Part shown: piece by piece, positions 1-5,482 of the stretch | How positions within the stretch are numbered: position 1 is the first letter of the stretch | Layout: every line of letters starts with the position of its first letter | Source: an uncultured Collinsella sp. | Lineage (GTDB): Bacteria > Actinomycetota > Coriobacteriia > Coriobacteriales > Coriobacteriaceae | Direction of reading: 5' to 3' | Assembly (NCBI GenBank): GCA_902494535.1 | Contig: CABUTO010000051.1 | Location: 1-8,666 of the forward strand | Length of the DNA stretch: 8,666 bases | Position numbers and translations under genes: made by a program | Notes under the pieces: generated by a model | What the model saw: the letters and a program-made list of their open reading frames with translations, nothing else | Databases searched by the model: none | What the model was told of the DNA's origin: nothing

Positions 1-198
1 CAGTGGGTCATCGTCCCGGCATTCAGCATCAGGGTAGCGCTGCGACGCGGAAATCGCGCGCCGTTGCCGCGCCCCGCAGTGCCCGCTTCCCCCGAGAACA
101 ATTATCAGTGCAGGTAGAAAGCTTGCCGATTTTTGAAAAAGATGGGTGTGGTCGGCCTCATCGAGTTCATCGTAGTAAATCGGCCTTTTTCTTGGCAT
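1..198 (-). other. Unresolved open frame running off the left edge
   Basis: From an ATG at 196-198 the minus strand stays open for 66 codons to the window edge. The frame is also open upstream, back to another ATG at 343-345 (115 codons in all), passing straight through the palindrome at 251-314. The start of the shorter frame reads MPRKRPIYYDELDEADHT, which looks protein-like, and its middle (about residues 28-36) is hydrophobic. Against coding: neither ATG has a clear ribosome binding site. The opening codons include AGA, AAA and AGG, unlike the neighbouring genes. The frame also overlaps an inverted repeat at 125-184. I do not recognise a family. It could be the 5' part of a small protein gene or simply part of a repeated intergenic element. 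Confidence 0.2.
125..190 (+). terminator. Possible hairpin plus T-run (weak terminator candidate)
   Basis: GCCGATTT at 125-132 is exactly complementary to AAATCGGC at 177-184, and a CTTTTT run follows at 185-190 on the plus strand. An alternative pairing, GAAAAAG (135-141) with CTTTTTC (185-191), overlaps it. The 44-base loop is long for an intrinsic terminator and no plus-strand gene lies upstream in the window. It may be only an inverted repeat inside a larger intergenic element. Confidence 0.2.
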
Positions 199-250
199 GC
201 AGTGAGTTAAATACCAGTTCCCGTGCTGGAATTGCCCGCCCCATTCGTGA

Positions 251-314
251 GTTGCGGTGAAATAGGGACTGTTAGACGCTCCAAGGTCCTCAACAGTCCG
301 TATTTCACCGCAAC
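251..314. repeat. Long intergenic palindrome, copy 1
   Basis: The left arm 251-273 pairs with the right arm 292-314 over 23 positions with a single G/G mismatch (265/300), leaving an 18-base loop. The ends are GTTGCGGTGAAATA and its complement, and the inner stem is GGACTGTT / AACAGTCC. The same 14-base end, with one base changed and compensated, recurs in the palindrome at 1472-1536. This copy starts 52 bp past the end of the broken XRE gene. No T-run follows on either strand, so it is not a typical Rho-independent terminator. If transcribed it would form a long stem. Confidence 0.85.
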
Positions 315-365
315 TTGGAAGGGGCGAGCGGCGTTGGCCAAGCATTGCTGACGGGTTGGAGCGGC

Positions 366-1286
366 TTAGGCTTGTTTGCGGCGTTTCCATTGCTTTCGGC
401 ACCAGCGCATGAGTGCTTTTACAACTGGGATGGTGATGAGGATGACCCATGCGGGATGGGACTGCGCCAAGCAAAGCCACATATAGAGGAACCAGGCAAT
501 GGCGGCTGTTGGATAGACGCTACCGATTAGCTTAGATAGATGACGTCGGTCGATGAAGTCGCCCATCGCATAGTAGACGGGAATCAGAAAGACCAGAAAG
601 AGCCCCATGCCCTACGTGCCGCAGATGATGCCGAGCGCGAGATAGGCGAGGACGACAAGTGCAGGAAAGGGAAACTTGTTCCATGCGCGACCGAGCTTAG
701 TATGGAAATGCTTGCCATGATGGTCGAGCTTGTCGTGTGCCTCTTTCCAGCTCGAAAAGGTCTCGCCGTCGATGGTAACGGTGCCGTCGGCATTGGTATA
801 TACGCTGTGCCCATCGTCCTCTAGCGTATCGATATGCAATCCGCCCGGCCCGACATGGACCTCTTCACCCTTGCGCTCGTTAGCCACGTGGATACCATTC
901 CAGCCAACATGGACCTCTTCGCCCTTCTCGGGATCAATAACGTGGATACCATGCGCGATAGAAATATCGACAAGTGGCTTATCACCGCAATTCGCATGCT
1001 CAGTAGAAGTCTCGGTGCCTTCAACCTCGTCGGAATTATTTGCGTCAAGGTCATCGTCGGTCGAAGTTTCGACATCGCCAGCCGCTTCCCCATACAGCAG
1101 TTCATCCAACGACACGCCATACAGCGCGGCGAGTGCAATAAGGTTATCGGTATCGGGCGAGGATTCGCTGCGCTCCCATTTGCTGACAGCCTGGCGGCTT
1201 ACGCCAAGCTGAGCAGCAAGCGCCTCTTGAGAAAGCCCGGCAGCTTTGCGGCGATCGACGAGGCGCTGTGCCATCGCAAGATCCAT
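366..1286 (-). pseudogene. Membrane-anchored XRE-family regulator, broken by an in-frame stop
   Basis: This reads as a DNA-binding regulator tethered to the membrane. The N-terminus is an XRE/Cro helix-turn-helix (AGLSQEALAAQLGVSRQAVS, about residues 16-35 from the chosen start). An acidic Asp/Glu/Ser/Thr linker follows, then 18-residue repeats beginning G-[IL]-H-[VI], then hydrophobic segments. A TAG codon at 612-614 stops translation in the first hydrophobic segment (product about 224 residues). The same frame then continues for another 82 codons to a TAA at 366-368. That part encodes further membrane helices and a basic C-terminus (CRKQWKRRKQA). The likely parent codon is TGG, one base from TAG. 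The start at 1286 is preferred over the ATG at 1301 because AAAGGAA lies 5 nt upstream of it. The truncated protein may still bind DNA. Readthrough or a sequencing error is also possible. Confidence 0.8.
853..960 (-). repeat. Two tandem 54-bp units within the XRE gene
   Basis: Units 853-906 and 907-960 are both in frame and each encodes 18 residues. They share the blocks ACATGGACCTCTTC and ACGTGGATACCA. In protein the pattern is G-I-H-V, a variable stretch, then KGEEVHVG. A third, degenerate half unit (GLHID) follows. The pattern suggests a small repeated beta structure between the DNA-binding and membrane parts of the regulator. Confidence 0.75.
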
Positions 1287-1291
1287 GACAG

Positions 1292-1298
1292 TTCCTTT
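1292..1298 (-). promoter_or_regulatory. Ribosome binding site deciding the XRE start
   Basis: AAAGGAA on the minus strand ends 5 nt before the ATG at 1284-1286. It lies inside the five extra codons that would be translated from the ATG at 1299-1301, which itself has no comparable site upstream. This favours the shorter protein beginning MDLAMAQRL. Confidence 0.6.
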
Positions 1299-1427
1299 CA
1301 TGTAGCGACCGTAATCGAATGAGCCGAGTATGCCGAGAACAACCGGTAGCGACCACCATTTCTAGTTAGAATCTGCCCCAACCCTACCGCAACTACGAGT
1401 AGCAACCCCTAATGGCCTGCCATTTCA

Positions 1428-1439
1428 TGACAAATGTCA
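1428..1439. promoter_or_regulatory. Palindromic operator candidate upstream of the XRE gene
   Basis: TGACAAATGTCA is a 5-bp dyad (TGACA/TGTCA) around a two-base centre, a size that suits a dimeric helix-turn-helix protein. It lies about 140 bp upstream of the XRE start. A second dyad of the same geometry, TTCTA/TAGAA, lies nearer the gene at about 1361-1372. No convincing -35/-10 pair could be fixed between 1302 and 1470, so the promoter of the XRE gene is unassigned. Autoregulation is inference only. Confidence 0.3.
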
Positions 1440-1471
1440 GTACGCATAACAGCCAAGAACCCTCTCAATAT

Positions 1472-1536
1472 GTTGCGGTGGAATAGTTCCTGTTTGGCAT
1501 AGCAGAGCCATAAAACAGGAACTATTCCACCGCAAC
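1472..1536. repeat. Long intergenic palindrome, copy 2
   Basis: Arms 1472-1495 and 1513-1536 are perfectly complementary over 24 bp around a 17-base loop. The ends are GTTGCGGTGGAATA and its complement, and the inner stem reads TTCCTGTTT / AAACAGGAA. Compared with copy 1 at 251-314, the A/T pair at arm position 10 has become G/C. Three inner pairs (GGA with TCC there) have become TTC with GAA here. The two copies lie on either side of the XRE pseudogene, in the same orientation within the limits of a palindrome. No T-run follows on either strand. Confidence 0.88.
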
Positions 1537-1551
1537 TTACTATCAGGCCAC

Positions 1552-1576
1552 GCACCCGCAGAGTAGCTACGGGTGC
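1552..1576. repeat. Short hairpin GCACCCG / CGGGTGC
   Basis: A 7-bp perfect stem (1552-1558 with 1570-1576) encloses an 11-base loop. Its right half, CGGGTGCC, also resembles the outer end of the large imperfect inverted repeat that follows, where CGGGTACC occurs in inverse orientation near 1807-1814. Confidence 0.4.
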
Positions 1577-1583
1577 CTAGGGT

Positions 1584-1676
1584 AGGATGCGGCGTGCATT
1601 TTTGGGAGTATTCAGCAGCCAAGGGTGCCTGCATACTGGATTTTGGGCGAAAGGCAGGCACCATGGACCGCATCCT
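1584..1676. repeat. Nested stem structure AGGATGCGG / CCGCATCCT
   Basis: AGGATGCGG (1584-1592) pairs perfectly with CCGCATCCT (1668-1676). Inside it, GGTGCCTGC (1624-1632) pairs perfectly with GCAGGCACC (1654-1662) around a 21-base loop. Two coaxial 9-bp stems in a non-coding stretch suggest a folded RNA or a mobile palindromic element. Bases 1589-1592 are also needed for the larger inverted repeat with 1796-1799, so the two folds exclude each other. Confidence 0.55.
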
Positions 1677-1799
1677 GTAAAAAACGAGCGGCTCTAGAGG
1701 CGTTGGGGCTCAGAATCGGGGCTTTCAGCGCAGTTTTGCACTCCCGCCCCCGCGCCCGCGGACCCCGGGATGCTGAATACTCCGGAATTTGCACGCCGC
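1589..1799. repeat. Imperfect long inverted repeat (MITE-like or RNA fold)
   Basis: The arm 1589-1617 matches the reverse complement of 1771-1799 over 29 positions. The matching blocks are GCGGCGTGCA and GGAGTATTCAGCA, separated by the same 6-base unmatched gap in both arms. Looser similarity (CGGGT, AGGG) extends outward to about 1570 and 1814. The 153 bases between the arms hold the nested hairpin and a G/C-rich stretch. I see no transposase and no clear target-site duplication. The rest of this gene-free stretch (1800-1924) holds only a weak CCGCC/GGCGG stem (1834-1861) and a GTAGC/GCTAC dyad (1893-1904). No Rho-independent terminator for the permease gene is evident. Confidence 0.6.
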
Positions 1800-1924
1800 C
1801 CCCTGGGGTACCCGTGGACAAGTAGCAACTGCCCCGCCGAAATATGCATTCAACGAGGCGGTTTATGCAATAATGCGGATGTGGGTGCGTCGGTAGCTCG
1901 CTACAGTTTGAATCCCAGGACAGG

Positions 1925-4702
1925 TTACTCGGCGCTTTTGAGGGCGCCGACCATGTCGATCTTGTTGAGGGTACGATTGGTGGCGAGGTTGACGATAAAC
2001 GTAAAGCCAAAGGAAAGCACCACGGCGAGCACGTAGCTTAGCGGCTCGACCTCGACGTCAAAGTACAGCGACGGCATCTGCAAAATGTAGGTAAAGCTCT
2101 TGGCCAGCAAGCCACCTAGCGGCACGCCCAGCGCAGCGCCGATTGCCGTGAGGATCAACGTCTCCTTGTTGACGTAGTGGTGCACCTCGCCACGGCGGAA
2201 GCCCAGCACCTTGATGGTCGCCAGCTCGCGTTCGCGCTCGGAGATATTCGTGTTGGACAGCGTAAACACCACCACAAACGATAGGCACGCCGCCATAAAG
2301 GTCACGAGCACCACGACGGAATTGATAATAGTGAAGTTCGCCTCAAAGTTCTCCCAATGCTCGGCCGTGCTCGAAATCGAAAGCCAACCGTCGCTCTTAA
2401 GCTTCTTGCTAAACGCAATCTGATCGGCCGACGAGCCCTTAAGCAGCACAAAGACGCCGTTAAGGCGCGCGCTTCGACCGAACGCGCGCTCATAGGTGCC
2501 CTGCGTCATGTAAAGCGTGTTGCCCAGATAGTTGAGCGAAATGTCGCTGATTTTGACCTTGGCTACATTGAGCGACGAATCCTGGACGTGTGCCGTATCG
2601 CCCGGTTGAATCCCCAGTACCAGCTGTGAACTCTTGCTTAGATACACATCTCCGTCGCGCAAAGATAGAGGCTCTTTGGACTCATCCTCGAGACGCACGT
2701 AGTCGTCCAGGTCGTTCGTGCGGTCATCGGGCACCACGATCAGCTGCACGGTCTCGCTCTTGCCGCCAAATGTAAAGGTGACGTTGTCGGTCATAATCGG
2801 CAGCGTCGAAGTCACGGTCACGTCGGAATCCTTGGCTGCGCTTCGCTCGTCGAGCGCCGCGCACGTCTGCGAAAAATCGTCGGGATTGGCAACCGCCAGC
2901 AGGTCATAGCGCGTGATATGCCCGTACTGCTTGGGCGAAAGCGCGACCGACGTATCACGAATGCCCATGCCGCAAATCACAAGCGCCGTACAGCCCGCGA
3001 TGCCAAAGATGGTCATAAAGGCGCGCTTTTTGTAGCGGAACAGGTTACGTGCTGCCACCTTGTTCAAAAAGCCCATGCGGCGCCAGATAAAGCCGATGCG
3101 CTCGAGCAAGATACGCGAGCCGGCGCGCGGGGCCTTGGGGCGCATGAGCGAGGCCGGGGTCTCGGCCATCTCGTGGCGGCAGGCGATAATCGTGGCGCCC
3201 ACCACGCCCACGGCAAACAGCGCCACCGAAACGATCGAGGACACGATGTCGTACGAAAGCAACATCTGGGGCAGCGAGTACATGTCGTCGAACACCGTAA
3301 ACAGGAACAGCGGCAGGCCCACAAATCCGATGATGTTGCCGAGCACGCCGCCAATCAGACAAGCCCACAGCGCGTAGTCCACGTATTTGGACAGGATGCG
3401 CCCGCGCGAATAACCGAGCGCCTTATACAGGCCGATGAGTGTGCGCTCCTCCTCGACCATGCGTGTGGCGGTGGTAAGGCTGATGAGCACGGCAACGATA
3501 AAGAAGATGAACGGGAACACCGTAGCGATAGCCTCAATTGACGAGCTATCGCTCTCCACGCTCGAGTAGCTTGCGATATTGCCGCGGTCCTGGATGTACC
3601 AGGTGCATTCGCCCAGGTCAGAGAGCTCGGCGCGGGCATCGGCAAACTGCTGGTCGGCGGCGGCACGGCGCTGATCCAGGTCGGCCTGCGCTTGCACGCG
3701 CTCCTCACTGCCCTCGGCCATGCGGTTAATGTTGTCCTGCTCGATCCCAAAGAGCATGGCGGCCTGACGCTCGGCCGCATCCAAGCTTGTCGGCGTGTCG
3801 ACCGTCAGCTCCTGAGCGCGCGCCTTCTCACGCTCCTCGCGGATCTTCTCTATATTGCCCTTGACCTTGTTGATCTTTGCCGCGTAAGCATCCGAATAGG
3901 AGTTGAGGCTCTTGGCTCCCTCGACGACCACGTGGATCGCGGAGTAGGAAGAAGATGTCGCGGCGTCCTCGCTCACATAGAACTTATAGTCCGCCGCCGA
4001 AGCAGCACGGAAGGCGTTGACCGTCGAGTCGGAGCTCACATCAGTGGGATCGAGGACCTCGGCCGTAATGGTGTAATCGCCCGCGGCAAACTGATCCTTG
4101 GCGCTTTGGTTCGACGAGCTCGCGTCATTGGCGGCAAAGCTCACGGTATCGCCGAGCTTTTTGCCCGAAGCCTTCAGGAACTTCGATGTCACCGCAACCT
4201 CATCGGCGCTCTCGGGCAAATCGCCGTTCACGAGCACCGGCTGATCGATGTTCTCCTTGGAGAGACTTTGCACGACCACGCGCTCGCGCGTTGTGCCCAC
4301 GGCGGTGTAGGCGGTCTCGGTGTAGATGCCCTCGGCCGTCTCGACGCCGTCGACCTCTTGGATAGCCGAAAGATCGTCGCGCGTAAAGCCATAGGTCGAC
4401 TGCACGTTAATGTCATAGACACTCTGCTGGTCAAAGTAGGCGTCAACCGAATCGCGCAGATCCTCGCAGCCCGCCTTAAGGCCGCACATCACGCTCACGC
4501 CAAGCGCGGTGATGACCACGATTGACAAGAAGCGCTTAAGACTGCCTCGGATTGTGCGGTAAATGCCACGGCGAAAAATCGTCGGGACCATATCGTTTGA
4601 GCTTTGAGCAGTGCGGTAGGTCGCGAACTCCCAGTCGCGGTCTGCGTGCTCCGTATCGTGGTTTTGGCTGTTTTGGCGATCTTGGTCCATGGGCGCTACC
4701 AC
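1925..4702 (-). CDS. FtsX-domain ABC transporter permease
   Basis: This is the membrane subunit of the transporter whose ATPase lies just upstream. Hydrophobicity suggests eight helices arranged as two four-helix FtsX modules: about 58-78, 391-412, 442-470 and 487-508, then 561-580, 791-815, 847-872 and 886-907. Each module has a large extracytoplasmic insert (about 80-388 and 582-788). The first insert contains a charged, probably coiled-coil stretch near 275-360. Both FtsX cores carry the typical motif after a helix, RMVEEERTLIGLYKALGYSR and ERERELATIKVLGFRRGE. This resembles MacB/LolC-type permeases, which move force rather than carry substrate through a channel, and it is longer than BceB-type proteins. 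The GTG at 4702 overlaps the ATPase gene by 7 nt; an ATG at 4690, just past its stop, is equally possible. Translational coupling is likely. The substrate is unknown. Confidence 0.93.
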   Translation of the reverse strand: MVAPMDQDRQNSQNHDTEHADRDWEFATYRTAQSSNDMVPTIFRRGIYRTIRGSLKRFLSIVVITALGVSVMCGLKAGCEDLRDSVDAYFDQQSVYDINVQSTYGFTRDDLSAIQEVDGVETAEGIYTETAYTAVGTTRERVVVQSLSKENIDQPVLVNGDLPESADEVAVTSKFLKASGKKLGDTVSFAANDASSSNQSAKDQFAAGDYTITAEVLDPTDVSSDSTVNAFRAASAADYKFYVSEDAATSSSYSAIHVVVEGAKSLNSYSDAYAAKINKVKGNIEKIREEREKARAQELTVDTPTSLDAAERQAAMLFGIEQDNINRMAEGSEERVQAQADLDQRRAAADQQFADARAELSDLGECTWYIQDRGNIASYSSVESDSSSIEAIATVFPFIFFIVAVLISLTTATRMVEEERTLIGLYKALGYSRGRILSKYVDYALWACLIGGVLGNIIGFVGLPLFLFTVFDDMYSLPQMLLSYDIVSSIVSVALFAVGVVGATIIACRHEMAETPASLMRPKAPRAGSRILLERIGFIWRRMGFLNKVAARNLFRYKKRAFMTIFGIAGCTALVICGMGIRDTSVALSPKQYGHITRYDLLAVANPDDFSQTCAALDERSAAKDSDVTVTSTLPIMTDNVTFTFGGKSETVQLIVVPDDRTNDLDDYVRLEDESKEPLSLRDGDVYLSKSSQLVLGIQPGDTAHVQDSSLNVAKVKISDISLNYLGNTLYMTQGTYERAFGRSARLNGVFVLLKGSSADQIAFSKKLKSDGWLSISSTAEHWENFEANFTIINSVVVLVTFMAACLSFVVVFTLSNTNISERERELATIKVLGFRRGEVHHYVNKETLILTAIGAALGVPLGGLLAKSFTYILQMPSLYFDVEVEPLSYVLAVVLSFGFTFIVNLATNRTLNKIDMVGALKSAE

Positions 4703-5397
4703 TCGATCGTCTCGATAGGCACGGGATTTTGCTGGACCGTCTCGCTCTCCACGCGGCCGCTCTTAAAGCGGATCAGGCGATCGGCCATGGGCGCCAGCGC
4801 GGAGTTATGGGTGATGATGATGACCGTGATGCCCTGCTTGCGACAGGTGTCCTGTAGCAGCTGCAAGATCTGCTTGCCGGTTTTGTAGTCGAGTGCGCCC
4901 GTGGGCTCGTCGCACAGGAGCAGCTTGGGGTTCTTGGCCAGCGCGCGGGCGATGGACACACGCTGCTGCTCGCCGCCCGAAAGCTGCGCCGGAAAGTTAG
5001 CAAGACGGTCGCCCAGGCCAACCTGACGAAGCGTTTGCTCGGCATCGAGCGAATCGGGGCAAATCTGCGCCGCAAGCTCGACATTTTCGAGCGCCGTCAG
5101 GTTGGGGACCAGATTGTAGAACTGGAAGACAAAGCCGACGTCGGCACGGCGGTATTCCACGAGCTGCGCCTCGTTGGCGGAGCTCACGTCGCGCCCGTCC
5201 ACCGTCACAGTGCCGGAGGTTACCGTATCCATGCCACCCAGGATGTTGAGCGCCGTAGTCTTGCCGGCACCCGAGGCGCCCAGGATAATGGCGAGCTCGC
5301 CGCGCTCAACGGTAAAGCTCGCGCCGTCGAGCGCGTGAATGCGGGCATCGCCCTCGCCGTACGCCTTGATGACGTCTTTGAATTCGATATAAGCCAT
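4696..5397 (-). CDS. ABC transporter ATP-binding protein (MacB/LolD type)
   Basis: A cytoplasmic ATPase of 233 residues with every catalytic motif in place: Walker A GASGAGKTT (40-48), Q-loop Gln92, signature LSGGEQQR (139-146), Walker B LLLCDEP (159-165), D-loop ALD (168-170) and switch His197. FVFQFYNLVPNLTALENV around the Q-loop and the DEPTGALD Walker B/D-loop run are characteristic of the MacB/LolD/FtsE group, which partners FtsX-type permeases. The adjacent permease gene is its evident partner. The ATG at 5397 is the only usable start, since an in-frame TAA lies two codons upstream. It has only a modest GGGAA site 7 nt before it. A stronger TAAGGAG (5424-5430) is 26 nt away, too far to serve this start. 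The 85-bp gap to the kinase gene leaves room for a separate promoter. Confidence 0.96.
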   Translation of the reverse strand: MAYIEFKDVIKAYGEGDARIHALDGASFTVERGELAIILGASGAGKTTALNILGGMDTVTSGTVTVDGRDVSSANEAQLVEYRRADVGFVFQFYNLVPNLTALENVELAAQICPDSLDAEQTLRQVGLGDRLANFPAQLSGGEQQRVSIARALAKNPKLLLCDEPTGALDYKTGKQILQLLQDTCRKQGITVIIITHNSALAPMADRLIRFKSGRVESETVQQNPVPIETIEW

Positions 5398-5413
5398 CGA
5401 TTAATTCCCATCT

Positions 5414-5476
5414 GGTCGGATAACTCCTTAGTATTACCCATTTCACACCGACCAAAAAGGGACAGGTTCATTTTGG
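5414..5476. promoter_or_regulatory. Inverted repeats in the kinase-ATPase gap
   Basis: GGTCGG (5414-5419) and CCGACC (5448-5453) form a spaced dyad directly upstream of the ATPase gene. Overlapping it, CCAAAA (5452-5457) and TTTTGG (5471-5476) bracket a 13-base loop containing GGGACAG. The first could be an operator. The second could be a weak hairpin between the kinase and ATPase genes. No convincing -35/-10 pair was found. Confidence 0.25.
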
Positions 5477-5482
5477 CAGGTT

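Noticed and set aside
17..28. ATTCAGCATC near the left edge matching the inner arm of the 1589-1799 repeat
   Set aside because: A 10-base match with no surrounding similarity is not enough to call another copy.
730..1322. Plus-strand open frames opposite the XRE gene
   Set aside because: They lack ribosome binding sites, have Ser/Pro-rich composition and mirror the codon bias of the minus-strand gene.
1382..1393. A third half-copy of the palindrome end (GTTGCGGTAGGG, minus strand)
   Set aside because: Only the first 8 bases match the shared end and there is no partner arm, so chance is sufficient.
251..1536. The palindromes as a CRISPR array or IS ends
   Set aside because: Only two copies over 1 kb apart, no regular spacers, and no transposase between them. 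The enclosed gene is a regulator. A MITE-like or composite element cannot be excluded.
1612..2010. Minus-strand frame overlapping the end of the permease gene and the structured intergenic region
   Set aside because: It shares DNA with the permease C-terminus in another frame and runs through the inverted repeats; no domain is visible.
3692..4525. A 277-codon plus-strand frame opposite the permease gene
   Set aside because: It is His/Arg/Leu-rich with no recognisable domain and lies entirely inside a clear minus-strand FtsX permease gene.
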